DNA of 64,000 nt from Nocardioides lianchengensis (GCF_900101465.1 NZ_FMZM01000004.1:1-64000), one strand, 5' to 3'; positions 25,749 through 36,044 are shown, numbered from the stretch's first letter. Notes: a model not told the origin generated them from the letters alone. Translations and numbers: made by a program.

Positions 25749-28700
25749 TCAGCCCCAGAACGCCCGGACGACCCGCTCGGCGCTGCGACCGTCCTGCAGC
25801 GCGTTGTAGGTGCGGTGGAAGTCCTCCTGCGCGCCGGCGTACTCCTCGGCGAGCCGGGGCAGCCGCTTGAGCCAGTCGATGACCTCGTCGGCGGTGTCGA
25901 GGAGCGGGCCGGGGGCGGAGTCCTCGAACGGGTAGAGGAAGCCGCGCACGCCGCCGGTGTAGGCCGCCAGGTCGGGCACCAGGAACAGCGTCGGGACGCG
26001 GGCCAGGGCGACGTCGAAGCGCAGTGACGAGTAGTCGAGCACCGCGGCGTCGGAGGCCAGGATCAGGTCGTTGATCTCGGGGTAGCCGCTGACGTCGAGC
26101 AGCCGGGCCTGGGTGGCCGCCTCGGCGTCCGGGCGGGCGTGGAAGCGGTGCCCGCGCATCAGCAGGACGTAGTCGGGCCCGAGCTTGCGACTGGCCGCGG
26201 TGAGGTCGAGGTGGTGGATCATCTCCGCCGAGCGCCAGTCGGTGGCCAGGTCGTCGCGCCAGGTCGGCGCGTACAGCACGACCTTCTGCTCCGGGCCGAT
26301 GCCGAGCCGACGGCGGGTGTCGGCCCGCCGCTCCGCGGCGTCCGGGGCGACCAGCGCATCGTCGCGCGGGTAGCCCTGGTTGTGGATGGCGCCGTCGTAC
26401 TCGTACTCGGTGCGGTAGTAGACGTCCATCTCGGGCGCCGGGGTGAGGATCAGGTCCCAGTCGCCGGAGGTGCGGGCCAGCTCGAGGGCGATCCGGCGCG
26501 GGGTGTAGCCCTTGGCCTCCCACATCCGGATGCCCATCGACTTCGCGGGGTAGCCGTGGAAGGTCTGCAGCAGCTGCTGGCCCGGCCGCTTGAAGAACCA
26601 GCGGTCGACGTCGATGTTGAGGCAGAGGTAGCGGGCGGTGGTCAGCACGCGGTACCACTCGCGCGAGCGCATCAGGACCGGGACGCCGCCCTCGGGCACC
26701 TGCGAGCCACTGTCAGAGACGCCCCAGTAGATCGTCAGCTCCGGGTGCGTACGACGCAGCTCGTGGTGGATCGCCAGCTGGCTGTCGGTGGCCGTCGCGC
26801 CGTCGTACGACTGGAGGTAGACGGCCTGCTCGTCGACCGGCTCGGTGTGGGTGCGCGCCCAGGCCTGCAGGCTGGCCTGGGCGAACGGGCCGCGCTCGTC
26901 GTCGGCGAGCGGCGGGAGCAGCTGGACGCCGAGGCCACGGGCCGAGCGCGCGGGCCGGAAGCGGAAGCCGTGGGCGACGGAGAAGCCGAGGAGGCGGTCG
27001 AGGGTCCCCGGGTCGAAGATCACCCGGGCCGCGGACCCGGGGACGCCGTCGAGCTCGAAGGTGTAGGCGCCCGGGGGGACCGGGGCGGGACCGAGGCCCC
27101 ACGGATCCCAGACGGTCGGGAGCGCGGCGTGGACCAGGCCGTCGGACCCGGTGGTCAGGTCGGCCGTGAGCCGGGCCGGGCCGAGCAGCTCGACGCGGCC
27201 CCGGGCCGCGGGCCGGCCCAGCCAGGAGCCGGTCAGGTCGAGGGCGCCGTCGGCCAGCTCGAGGCCGTGGACGACCAGGACGCCGTCGGCCTCGACGACG
27301 TCGGTGTCGCCGGTGCCGGAGCGGCTCAGCGCCAGGCCGCCCTCGCCCACGGCGAGCCAGGGGTCCTCCTGGTCCGGCCAGCCGACGGGGAGCAGGTCGC
27401 CGGACGCGCCGACGGCCCGCAGGTCCCAGCGGGCGTGCTCGCGGCCCACCCAGGGCTGCGGCACCTCCAGGTCGAAGCGCAGCAGGTCGCCGTCGGGCCG
27501 CAGGGTCACCCGCTTCTCCAGGCTGCCCATCTGGACCTGGATCGCGCGCAGGGCAGCGGTGCCGGGGCGCAGCGCACCGACGACGCGCCGACCGTTCACG
27601 CGCGCCTCGACGAGCCGAGGCCCGTGGTCGGGGCGCACCTCGACGCGGAAGCGCGCCCCGCGTCGGGTCGGGTCGACGCGCTGTTCGCCGAAGCGGCGGC
27701 CGCCGACGTACCCGTGCCAGAGGGAGCTGGCCACCGAGCGCTCGTCGAAGCGGGTGATCCCGCCGCGGCGGGTCAGCCCCTGCGTCTCCAGCTGCACCTC
27801 GACCGTCCAGCGGGCCGTCCCGTCCGGGCCCGACCGCGTCAGCTCGGCCAGCGCGGGGGCGTCGACCGTGACCCGGGCCGCGGAGCGGGCCAGGTCCTGG
27901 TACATCCGGCCCTCGCTGGGGTTGATCGACCAGTCGACGTACTGCTCGACCTCGAGGGCGACCCGCTCGTCACCGCGCACCAGCTCGACCCGCAGGTCCG
28001 GGAAGTCGGGGAGGCCGACGTGGTCGACGTACGCCGCCAGGTCGAGCTGCAGCCGGTCGCCGGGGGCCCACCGGACGTTGCGGAGCACCACGACCAGCGG
28101 GGTCTCCTGCTCGGTCATCACGTAGCAGTCGTCGGGGACCCCGACCTCGGGGTCCTGACGGAAGGGCAGGTCGGCGACCACGACGCCGTCCTCGACCAGG
28201 GTCGGCCGGTTGTCGCGCTCGAAGAGCCGGCCCGTGACCAGCTCCTCCAGCTCGGTGCGCTTCCCGGCCTGCAGCAGCCAGAGCCGGACCCGGGACTCGG
28301 CGCCGAGGGAGCGCCACGCAGCGTCGCCGCCCTCGCGGACCAGCAGCCGGGCGTGCTCGCGCAGCCGCGTCCACTGCTCCTCGGTGGCCCGCTCGACATC
28401 GGACACGAACGGCTGGATCGCGGTGTCGAGGACACCCCACAGCCACCAGTCGCTGACGTCGTCGGCGCCGAGCGCCTCCAGCTGGGCCCAGGTCTGCTCG
28501 TGCTCCTCGACCCAGGCGTCCAGGCCGGCGAGCACGTCGGTCATCGACCCCACGCTCACACCGTCGCGCCGGCCGACCGGCACGTAGGTGTCCTCGGCCA
28601 GCAGGTCGAACGCGCGCGCCTTCGCGTACGACGCCAGCGCGACATCGGTCCCGCGCGCCCGGTCGGGGGCGAAGCGCAGGCCGGACGAGCGCCAGAACTC

Positions 28701-29312
28701 GGTGCGGAGCAGGCGGTTGCCGAGGCCCAGGTCGGTGACCGCGATCGGCGAGGCCGCCAGATCGGTGCCGACCAGCTCCACCTCGTGGGCGGCGCGGTAC
28801 GGCGAGTCGACGTGCCGGCCCGCGGGCCCCGGCGGAAGGACCATCCGGCCGACGGCGAAGTCGGAGCCGGAGCGCTGCAGGACCTGGGCGAGCCGGTCGA
28901 GGCCCTTCGGCGGGATGTTGTCGCCGCCCCCGGCGAAGAGGAGGTACGCACCCTTCGCGGCGTCGGCGCCCGCGTTGCGGGCGGACGCGGCGTCCGGGGC
29001 GTCGTGCTTGGCGATCCGGATGCGCCAGTCGGCGTCGGCGTGCTCGCCGGCGATCCGTCGTACCTCGGTGCTGCGGCCCCACGGCTGCACCCGCACCTCG
29101 AGGTTGCGGTAGACCTGGCCGCGCAGCTCGTCGAGCTGGGGACCGATCCGGGTCGTCTCCTCGTCGCTGACGGCCAGGACCACGGTCACCAGGGGGTCGC
29201 CCCACCCGCTGCGGAAGCGTCGGCTCGCCCGTCCGATCGGGCCGCGGATGCCCCGGGGCGTCGCCTTGCCGGCTCGGACCAGGGCCTCGGCCACGCGCTG
29301 CCGTGGACGCAC
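25749..29312 (-). CDS. TagF/TarL-like polyol-phosphate polymerase with N-terminal GT2 domain
   Basis: A 1187-residue protein, the largest in the window. Residues about 815-1187 are a CDP-glycerol:poly(glycerophosphate) glycerophosphotransferase domain: LQTFHGYPAKSMGI, DLILTPAPEMDVYY, VLYAPTWRDD, LMRGHRFH and SDAAVLDYSSLRFDVAL. Residues about 38-300 look like a GT2 GT-A domain (VTVVLAVSDEE), but the usual DxD is replaced by FAGGGDN, so activity is doubtful. A beta-rich region of some 450 residues lies between. Such polymerases build wall teichoic acid from CDP-polyol on the inner membrane face. GTG 29312 has GGAGAA six bases upstream. With the CDP-ribitol synthase gene convergent on it, poly(ribitol phosphate) is the likely product. 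Confidence 0.82.
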   Translation of the reverse strand: MRPRQRVAEALVRAGKATPRGIRGPIGRASRRFRSGWGDPLVTVVLAVSDEETTRIGPQLDELRGQVYRNLEVRVQPWGRSTEVRRIAGEHADADWRIRIAKHDAPDAASARNAGADAAKGAYLLFAGGGDNIPPKGLDRLAQVLQRSGSDFAVGRMVLPPGPAGRHVDSPYRAAHEVELVGTDLAASPIAVTDLGLGNRLLRTEFWRSSGLRFAPDRARGTDVALASYAKARAFDLLAEDTYVPVGRRDGVSVGSMTDVLAGLDAWVEEHEQTWAQLEALGADDVSDWWLWGVLDTAIQPFVSDVERATEEQWTRLREHARLLVREGGDAAWRSLGAESRVRLWLLQAGKRTELEELVTGRLFERDNRPTLVEDGVVVADLPFRQDPEVGVPDDCYVMTEQETPLVVVLRNVRWAPGDRLQLDLAAYVDHVGLPDFPDLRVELVRGDERVALEVEQYVDWSINPSEGRMYQDLARSAARVTVDAPALAELTRSGPDGTARWTVEVQLETQGLTRRGGITRFDERSVASSLWHGYVGGRRFGEQRVDPTRRGARFRVEVRPDHGPRLVEARVNGRRVVGALRPGTAALRAIQVQMGSLEKRVTLRPDGDLLRFDLEVPQPWVGREHARWDLRAVGASGDLLPVGWPDQEDPWLAVGEGGLALSRSGTGDTDVVEADGVLVVHGLELADGALDLTGSWLGRPAARGRVELLGPARLTADLTTGSDGLVHAALPTVWDPWGLGPAPVPPGAYTFELDGVPGSAARVIFDPGTLDRLLGFSVAHGFRFRPARSARGLGVQLLPPLADDERGPFAQASLQAWARTHTEPVDEQAVYLQSYDGATATDSQLAIHHELRRTHPELTIYWGVSDSGSQVPEGGVPVLMRSREWYRVLTTARYLCLNIDVDRWFFKRPGQQLLQTFHGYPAKSMGIRMWEAKGYTPRRIALELARTSGDWDLILTPAPEMDVYYRTEYEYDGAIHNQGYPRDDALVAPDAAERRADTRRRLGIGPEQKVVLYAPTWRDDLATDWRSAEMIHHLDLTAASRKLGPDYVLLMRGHRFHARPDAEAATQARLLDVSGYPEINDLILASDAAVLDYSSLRFDVALARVPTLFLVPDLAAYTGGVRGFLYPFEDSAPGPLLDTADEVIDWLKRLPRLAEEYAGAQEDFHRTYNALQDGRSAERVVRAFWG

Positions 29313-29379
29313 CGACGGTTCTCCTCTCGACGACTCCTGCTGGGCGGACCGATGCTACCGGCCGCTCGGGTGGCGAGCG

Positions 29380-30648
29380 TCAGGCGTCGACCCGACCGGC
29401 CGGCCACTCGCGCTCGCCGCTGCGCAGCCCGCGGGTGAAGCGGGGCGGCAGCCGGAAGAGGTGGCGCGGCAGCGACGGGTCGTCCCAGAGCGGCAGCCGG
29501 AGGTAGCAGGCGTCCTCGAGGTCGAGGTAGGGGAAGTCGCTCATCACCCGCCCGCCCGCCTCGTTGAAGGCGATGGCGTCGGATCGCCGCTCCTCGACGA
29601 TCAGGTGGTAGACGACCTTGTGCTGGGGATAGATGCGGTCCCAGAACGCCTGCTTGGGGACCAGCGCGGTGAAGGCACGCACCTCCGCGACCAGCGCCTG
29701 CCAGTAGTCGTCGGGGGCCTCCTCGACACGGCGGATCGTGGAGCCGAAGTCGTTGTTGAGGTACTGGGTCAGGCGCGCGTCGTGGAGCTTCGGACCCGAG
29801 ACCGTGGCCAGGATGTCGAGCGCCTCGCTGGCCGTGCGGAAGCGGTCGCGCAGGTTGGCCGTGGACAGCACCTGCTGGGTCATCGAGCTGCGGTCGTCGC
29901 GGGCGCGCCAGGCCACGGTCGGCTCGACCAGGTGGTCGACGGCGCGCGCGTGGCCGAACGCGCGCGCGCTCACCAGCTGGTCCTGGTAGTAGCCGGGCTC
30001 CGCGAACTCGCGGACGGCCTCGTCCCAGTAGGACCGGCGGTAGACCTTGCTCCACTGCACCGCGTTGACCATCATCGACGGCCGGTCGGTCACGGACGCG
30101 GCGAGCAGCTCCTGGCCGTGCGCCCGGCTGATCCACGGCATCGGCGGCTCCTGCTCGCTCCCGCGCAGCCGGAGGTACGACGCCTGCGCGAAGTCGGAGC
30201 CGGTCGCCCGCAGCGAGCCGACCAGCCGCGCGTAGGCCCCCGGCAGGACCACGTCGTCGCCGTCGAGGAAGGTGAGGAACTCGCCCCGGGCGTGGTTCAG
30301 GGCGAGGTTTCGCGCCGCGTTGGGACCGCCGTTGGCCTGGGTGTGGACCTGGAGACGCGGGTCGGACGCGGCCAGCTCCTCGAGGAGCTGGCGGGTGCCG
30401 TCGGTCGAGCCGTCGTCGACCACGACGAGCTCCACCTCGCGGTGGCTCTGGCCCAGCACGGACGCGACGGCGTCGGCGATGTAGGGCGCCACGTTGTAGG
30501 CGGGCATCACCACGCTGACGACGCCCTCCCGGCGCTCCTTCTCCCGGCGCCGCCGCTCGCGGGACGGGAGCGGGGCCGGGCGGGCCAGCACGCCGAGACG
30601 CGGCGTCAGCTCGTCGCCCGGGCCGCCGGGCAGCAGATCACGGAGCAC
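29380..30648 (-). CDS. glycosyltransferase family 2 protein
   Basis: A 422-residue GT2 enzyme. The GT-A core (about residues 42-260) shows VSVVMPAYNVAPYIADAV, VVDDGSTDGT, NGGPNAARNLAL and LTFLDGDDVV with an intact DxDD metal site. The C-terminal ~160 residues are helical, with SSMTQQ and a YPQHKVVYHL segment as in teichoic acid glycosyltransferases. It probably adds sugars to the polymer built by the downstream TagF-like protein. The start is GTG 30648, with CAGAAT (minus strand, 30656-30661) seven bases before it and no ribosome-binding site. Confidence 0.85.
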   Translation of the reverse strand: MLRDLLPGGPGDELTPRLGVLARPAPLPSRERRRREKERREGVVSVVMPAYNVAPYIADAVASVLGQSHREVELVVVDDGSTDGTRQLLEELAASDPRLQVHTQANGGPNAARNLALNHARGEFLTFLDGDDVVLPGAYARLVGSLRATGSDFAQASYLRLRGSEQEPPMPWISRAHGQELLAASVTDRPSMMVNAVQWSKVYRRSYWDEAVREFAEPGYYQDQLVSARAFGHARAVDHLVEPTVAWRARDDRSSMTQQVLSTANLRDRFRTASEALDILATVSGPKLHDARLTQYLNNDFGSTIRRVEEAPDDYWQALVAEVRAFTALVPKQAFWDRIYPQHKVVYHLIVEERRSDAIAFNEAGGRVMSDFPYLDLEDACYLRLPLWDDPSLPRHLFRLPPRFTRGLRSGEREWPAGRVDA

Positions 30649-30673
30649 GGCGGGGATTCTGCCTCATGACCGA

Positions 30674-30717
30674 CGGCCGGCCCGTCCGCCCCTGCACGAG
30701 GGGAGACGGGCCGGCCG
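30674..30717 (-). terminator. Strong terminator hairpin after the osmolyte binding protein gene
   Basis: A perfect 12-base stem (30674-30685 with 30706-30717) encloses a second short CCCCT/AGGGG stem. It lies 20 bases past the opuCC-like stop on the minus strand and before the GT2 start. Confidence 0.75.
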
Positions 30718-30738
30718 GTGTCGGGTCCGGATCCGGCG

Positions 30739-31704
30739 TCAGAGCAGGCCGGCGGCGGTCAGGAAGTCAGCTGCGACGTCCTCAGGAAGCTCGCGGTCGA
30801 CCGCGACCCGGCCGTTGAGCTCGGTGAGGTTCTCGGTGGTCAGCGCCGCCATCAGCGGGTTGAGCACGTCGGCCAGGTCCGGGTGCTCGTCGAGGAACGC
30901 GGTGCTCACGGCGGGGACGAGGTTCTGGGCGGGCTGGATCTGCAGGTCGTCCTCGAGGACGACCAGGCCCTGCTCCTCGAGCGTGCCGTCGGTGGTGCTG
31001 GTCTCGCCGAGCTCGGACTCGCCGTCGAGGACCGACTGGTAGGTCTGGTCGCTGGCGTAGCCGAGGGGCAGCGAGTCGGTGACGTCGATGCCGTACTGCT
31101 CGCTCAGGCCGCCCTCGCAGTCGAGGCGACCCTCGCAGTCGGGCGCCGCGGCCAGCTTGACCGACTTGCCCTTCAGGTCGGACAGCTTGGTGACGCCGTT
31201 CTCGTCGGAGTACTCCTGGGTGACGAAGAAGGCGTTGGTGTCGGTCGCCGGGGAGACGTCGAGCAGCGAGATCCCGGCACCGTCGAGCAGGGCCTGGCCG
31301 TCGCTGGCCAGCTGGTCGCCGTCGCCGGCCTCGAAGGGCTCGGCCTCCGCGCCGTTCTCGCGCGAGTTGAGGAAGTTGACGATGCCGCCGACGTACTCCG
31401 GGACGACGTCGACGCTCGCGGGGAACGTGGACATGTAGGCGTCGCGGGCGTCGACCAGCTTGACGTCGACGGTGTAGCCGGCGTCCTCGAGCAGCTGCTC
31501 GTACATCGAGGCGACCAGGGTCGCCTCGGGGAAGTTCTGGCCGGCCAGGGTCAGCTCGCCGCCGCCCGCGGGGGCGTCGGAGGAGTCCGAGGAGGGAGCC
31601 GGGTCGTCGGCGGAGTCCGACGAGAGGTCGTCACCGGCGCAGGCCGTGGCGAGGAAGAGGGTGCTGACCGAGAGGACCGCGGCCAACTGGCGTCGTACGA
31701 GCAT
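30739..31704 (-). CDS. glycine betaine/osmoprotectant ABC transporter substrate-binding lipoprotein
   Basis: A 321-residue lipoprotein precursor with a signal peptide ending in the lipobox LATAC (residues about 18-22), then an acidic linker. The OpuAC/OpuCC-type binding domain follows: TLAGQNFPEATLVASMYEQLL, VDVVPEYVGGIVNFLN, SVKLAAAPDCEGR, and LGETSTTDGTL. It binds quaternary ammonium osmolytes such as betaine or choline outside the membrane and delivers them to the two permeases encoded upstream. The ATG has AAGGAA four bases upstream. It ends at a strong hairpin. It is last in the operon of two permease genes. Confidence 0.88.
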   Translation of the reverse strand: MLVRRQLAAVLSVSTLFLATACAGDDLSSDSADDPAPSSDSSDAPAGGGELTLAGQNFPEATLVASMYEQLLEDAGYTVDVKLVDARDAYMSTFPASVDVVPEYVGGIVNFLNSRENGAEAEPFEAGDGDQLASDGQALLDGAGISLLDVSPATDTNAFFVTQEYSDENGVTKLSDLKGKSVKLAAAPDCEGRLDCEGGLSEQYGIDVTDSLPLGYASDQTYQSVLDGESELGETSTTDGTLEEQGLVVLEDDLQIQPAQNLVPAVSTAFLDEHPDLADVLNPLMAALTTENLTELNGRVAVDRELPEDVAADFLTAAGLL

Positions 31705-31755
31705 GAGATTCCTTCTGTGTCCCGCGGCGTCGTCGCCACGCGTGTCCGGATGCAG

Positions 31756-32532
31756 CTATCGGCCGACGGTGCCGGCGTCGTCCGCAACACTAGAAGCGGT
31801 CACCGACATTCCCACCTCACCCGACAGGTCTCGATTCGGTGACGATCCCCGGCGGGCCGGGTCCGACAATCGCTGCGCGGTGGCGGCCAGCAGCTCCAGC
31901 AGCAGCGCCACCAGGGCGACCACCACCGCGCCGGCGATGCCCTTGCCGTAGTTGGTCCGGTAGAACCCGTCGGTGATGACCCGGCCCAGTCCCGGCCCGG
32001 CGACCAGCGCGGCGATGGTCGCGGTCGCCCACACCTGCACCAGCGCGAGCCGCACGCCCGAGACCACCAGCGGCAGGGCCAGCGGGAGCTCGACGCGCAC
32101 GAACCGCTGCCAGCCGGTCATGCCCATGCCGGTCGCCGCCTCGCGGACGTCGGCCGGCACCTCGCGGACGGCGACGTAGGCGTTGGTGATGATCGGCGGC
32201 AGCGCGAACAGCGCCAGCGCGATCAGGGTGGCCAGGCCGGCCCGGCCGTAGGGCCCGAACTCCTGCGCCCCCGGGAAGTCGGCGGTGACCAGGAGCGCCA
32301 GCAGCGCGAAGGTCGGCACCGCCCGGCCGATGTTGGAGATGTTGATCGCGAGGAAGCCGCCGCGACCCAGGTGCCCCAGCCACAGCGCGACCGGCAGCCC
32401 GACCAGCATCGCGAGGCCCAGCGCGGTGACTGTGAGCAGCAGCTGCTGGAGCAGCAGGGCCAGCATGCCGGTGTCGCCCGTCCAGCTGTCGCCGGCGGTG
32501 AGGTAGGCCCAGGCGTCGGAGAGGACGGTCAT
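31756..32532 (-). CDS. osmoprotectant ABC transporter permease (OpuCD/ProW type)
   Basis: A 258-residue inner-membrane permease with about five to six helices. The binding-protein-dependent transport signature is EAATGMGMTGWQRFVRVELP around residues 150-170 (EAA loop for ATPase contact), then LVQVWATATIAALVAGPGLG. The ATG overlaps the stop of the preceding permease by four bases (32529-32532). It pairs with that permease to form the channel for the binding protein encoded 51 bases downstream. Confidence 0.88.
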   Translation of the reverse strand: MTVLSDAWAYLTAGDSWTGDTGMLALLLQQLLLTVTALGLAMLVGLPVALWLGHLGRGGFLAINISNIGRAVPTFALLALLVTADFPGAQEFGPYGRAGLATLIALALFALPPIITNAYVAVREVPADVREAATGMGMTGWQRFVRVELPLALPLVVSGVRLALVQVWATATIAALVAGPGLGRVITDGFYRTNYGKGIAGAVVVALVALLLELLAATAQRLSDPARRGSSPNRDLSGEVGMSVTASSVADDAGTVGR

Positions 32533-33240
32533 GCGCCGACCCCCCGCGTCCACGGCGTCAGCACGCGCTGGGTGAGCACGAGCACGACGTCGAGGACCAG
32601 GGCCAGCAGCACGCACAGCACCGAGGCGGTGAGCAGCTCGGCCCGGAAGTTGGTGCTGACGCCGTCCTTGATCAGGTTGCCGAGCCCGCCGTACGCGACC
32701 AGGGAGCCGACGGTGGTGAGCGCGACCGTGGAGACCGTCGCGACCCGCAGGCCGGCCATGATCACCGGCAGCGCCAGCGGCAGCTCCACCCGCAGGAGGA
32801 GCCGGCCGGCGCCGTACCCGAGACCGGTCGCGGACTCACGGACCTCGTCGGGCACCGACCGCAGCCCCTCCAGGATCGCCCGGACCAGCACGGTCAGGGC
32901 GTAGAGGGCCAGGCCGATCACGACCGTGGTCGGCGACAGGCCGGTGAACGGCACCAGCAGCGGGAAGAGCGCCAGCGACGGGATCGTGTAGACGCCCGTG
33001 CTCACGCCCAGCACCGTCGACTCCAGGCGCGGGTAGCGCCGGGCCAGCAGCGCGAGCGGGAAGGCGATCAGCACCCCGAGGACGACCGCCGCGACGGTGA
33101 TGGCGAGGTGCTGGACCGTCGCGTCGACGATCTGGTCCTGGCGGTCGGAGAGGTACTGCCCGCAGATCCACTCGTTGGTCAGCCGGCTGTAGCAGCTCGG
33201 CTCCGCCGCCGGGGCGACCAGCGTGGGTACTGTCACGGTC

Positions 33241-33242
<2 letters not shown>
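32529..33242 (-). CDS. osmoprotectant ABC transporter permease (OpuCB/ProW type)
   Basis: A 237-residue permease with hydrophobic segments from about residue 45 and the EAA-type loop RESATGLGYGAGRLLLRVELP, followed by VALTTVGSLVAYGGLGNLI. The start codon shares the CATG at 33240-33243 with that of the divergent ATPase gene. An alternative GTG at 33236 fits the position of TACGTT as a leaderless -10. It is first in the permease-permease-binding protein operon. Confidence 0.88.

Positions 33243-33253
<11 letters not shown>
33225..33253. promoter_or_regulatory. Symmetric divergent promoter with overlapping start codons
   Basis: GGGTAC (33225-33230) and GTACCC (33248-33253) are inverted around the overlapping starts. 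Each arm carries a -10-like hexamer: TACTGT on the plus strand, seven bases before ATG 33241; and TACGTT on the minus strand, eight bases before GTG 33236. The inverted repeat could also be an operator. Confidence 0.5.
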
Positions 33254-34248
<995 letters not shown>

Positions 34249-34273
34249 GTCCGCCGCCGATGCGGGTGGACCG

Positions 34274-35359
34274 TCAGTCGGTGACCGGGACGTCGCGGTG
34301 CCAGGACTCGGTGACGTACGTCGTCTCCCAACCCATCGACGAGTAGAGGCCGTGGGCGCCGGTCGGCGAGTCGGCGTCGACCTCGAGGCCGACCCGGTCC
34401 CGGCCGCGCGCGGCGGCGTCGGCGATCACGGTGCGCAGCAGGCCCTTGGCCACGCCGCGACCGCGGGCGGCCTCGAGCACGCCGATGTAGGAGACGTACG
34501 ACCCGTCCGGGCCCGAGGTGCTCTCGGAGACGTTGGCGACCAGCGCGCCGACCGGCTGCGGCTCGTCCCCGTCGAGGAGCTCGGCCAGCCACCAGTGGTC
34601 CCAGCGGTGCCCGGGGTCCTCGCGCAGCCGGTGCAGGAACTCGTCGAAGGTCTCCTCCCAGGAGTTGAAGTGGTCGACGAACGCGCCCTCGAGCACGTCG
34701 TGGACGTCGCGCAGGTCGTCCTCGTCGGGCATCCCCGAGCCGGTACGACGCACCAGCCGGATGCGCATGCCCTCGGACTCCCACGCCGCCGGGTCGGGGA
34801 CCAGCCCGACCTCGTCGGGCGTGACGGGGCGGCTCTGCTGGTGCCAGGTGCGGACCCGGGTGAAGCCGGACGCCTCCAGCCAGGTGTGCTGCCGGTCGTC
34901 GTCGGCGAACGCCCCGGTGTCGATCTGCTGGACGTCGAGGCCGCGGGCCGAGCCGACGGTCCGGGCCTGGCCCACGGCCCACTCGACCAGGACGTCGGAG
35001 CAGGCCCGTGCGACCACGTCGTCGAGACCGCGTTCGACCACGTGCACGAAGAGCATGCGGCCGCCGGCGCGGTCGTGGACGCTGCCCCAGGCGCGGATCT
35101 CGCCGCCCGGGTCGCGGACGACGACGTTCTCGCGAGTGCGCAGGCCCTTCTCGGAGACCTCGACCAGCACGTCGTCGACGCCGGAGCCGGCCCAGCCGCG
35201 GCCGTGCCGCTCGTGGGCGCGCAGCAGGTGGGTGAGCCGGGCGACGTCGAAGCGGTCACTCGGGTCGGGCGTCGCGACGCTCCAGTCCTCCGGCAGGCCG
35301 GGCGGGTCCGGGACCAGCTCCTCGGGATCGGTCTCGAAGCGGGAGTCGTCGGGGATCAC
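34274..35359 (-). CDS. GNAT family N-acetyltransferase (tandem domain)
   Basis: A 361-residue protein with two GNAT-like halves. The C-terminal half is clear: GALVANVSESTSGPDGSYVSYIGV, the acetyl-CoA loop EAARGRGVAKGLLRTVIADA at about residues 295-315, and GLEVDADSPTGAHGLYSSMGW. The N-terminal half (about 30-190) is more divergent. The tandem layout recalls mycothiol synthase MshD, but diagnostic residues cannot be assigned, so the substrate is left open. The GTG start has CACAAT eight bases upstream and no ribosome-binding site. It converges with the osmolyte ATPase gene. Confidence 0.75.
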   Translation of the reverse strand: MIPDDSRFETDPEELVPDPPGLPEDWSVATPDPSDRFDVARLTHLLRAHERHGRGWAGSGVDDVLVEVSEKGLRTRENVVVRDPGGEIRAWGSVHDRAGGRMLFVHVVERGLDDVVARACSDVLVEWAVGQARTVGSARGLDVQQIDTGAFADDDRQHTWLEASGFTRVRTWHQQSRPVTPDEVGLVPDPAAWESEGMRIRLVRRTGSGMPDEDDLRDVHDVLEGAFVDHFNSWEETFDEFLHRLREDPGHRWDHWWLAELLDGDEPQPVGALVANVSESTSGPDGSYVSYIGVLEAARGRGVAKGLLRTVIADAAARGRDRVGLEVDADSPTGAHGLYSSMGWETTYVTESWHRDVPVTD

Positions 35360-35395
35360 GGAGAGGCATTGTGCCCCACCGCGCCCTCCCCCATG

Positions 35396-35440
35396 CGGGC
35401 GGTAGGCGGGCGGTAGGCGGGCGGCAGGCGGGCGGTCAGG
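35396..35440. repeat. Short tandem repeat, four units of 11-12 bases
   Basis: Units of CGGGCGGTAGG repeat at 35396, 35407 and 35418 (with one change) and 35429 (with one inserted base), ending at the stop of the 35436 gene. Likely slippage-derived and not an array. Confidence 0.6.
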
Positions 35441-36044
35441 CGCGCTTGCGGGTGGCCTCGGACGCCCGCCACGCGGCGGTGACCGCGGTGAGCTCGGCCT
35501 TCAGGACGTCGACCTGCTGCTCCAGCTCGGCGACCAGCACCACGGCCTCGGCCGCGGTCTGCTCGGCCTCGTCGAGCCGCGAGACGATCCGCTGCCCCTC
35601 ACGCTCGGCCACGTCGGCCCGACGGGCCTCGGCGTTCATCTTGCGGGTCGCGTCGGCGGCTCGGCGCTGGGCGTCGCCCAGGGCCTCCTGGAGCTGGGCC
35701 AGCGCCGACTCGCGCTCGGCGATCCGCTCCGTCATCGAGGCGGCGTACGACGCGTGCTCGGCCGTGCGCTCCTCGGTGAGGACGCGGTAGGCCTGGGCCT
35801 GCTCCGCGCGGTCGCGAGCGGCGTCGCGCCGGGCCTGGGCGAGCTCGGTGTGGGTGATCCGGGTGGCGGCCGCCCCGAGGGCGACGCCGAGGAACGCGGC
35901 GATCGTGACGAGGAGCCACGAGCCGCTGACGACCGCGCCGGTGACGGCGGCGGCCGCGAGCACCAGGAGCGCCACGGCCACCGTCAGCCGGGTGCTGCGC
36001 TGACGACGACGTGCTGTGACGCGTGTTGCTGATGGGGAAGCCAT
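35436..36044 (-). CDS. membrane-anchored coiled-coil protein
   Basis: A 202-residue protein: a basic head, two hydrophobic segments at about residues 22-38 and 42-60 (VAVALLVLAAAAVTGAVVSG, WLLVTIAAFLGVALGAAA), then a long Ala/Glu/Arg-rich coiled coil (about 70-190). No catalytic domain is visible. It sits downstream of DUF3180 and folK, where M. tuberculosis has membrane protein Rv3604c, but I do not recognise sequence similarity from memory. TAACCT (minus strand, 36052-36057) seven bases before the ATG suggests a leaderless start, and it overlaps the DUF3180 stop codon. A scaffolding role is possible. Confidence 0.6.
   Translation of the reverse strand: MASPSATRVTARRRQRSTRLTVAVALLVLAAAAVTGAVVSGSWLLVTIAAFLGVALGAAATRITHTELAQARRDAARDRAEQAQAYRVLTEERTAEHASYAASMTERIAERESALAQLQEALGDAQRRAADATRKMNAEARRADVAEREGQRIVSRLDEAEQTAAEAVVLVAELEQQVDVLKAELTAVTAAWRASEATRKRA

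Noticed and set aside
35396..35440. CRISPR-like array
   Set aside because: Units of 11-12 bases follow one another without spacers, so this is a short tandem repeat.
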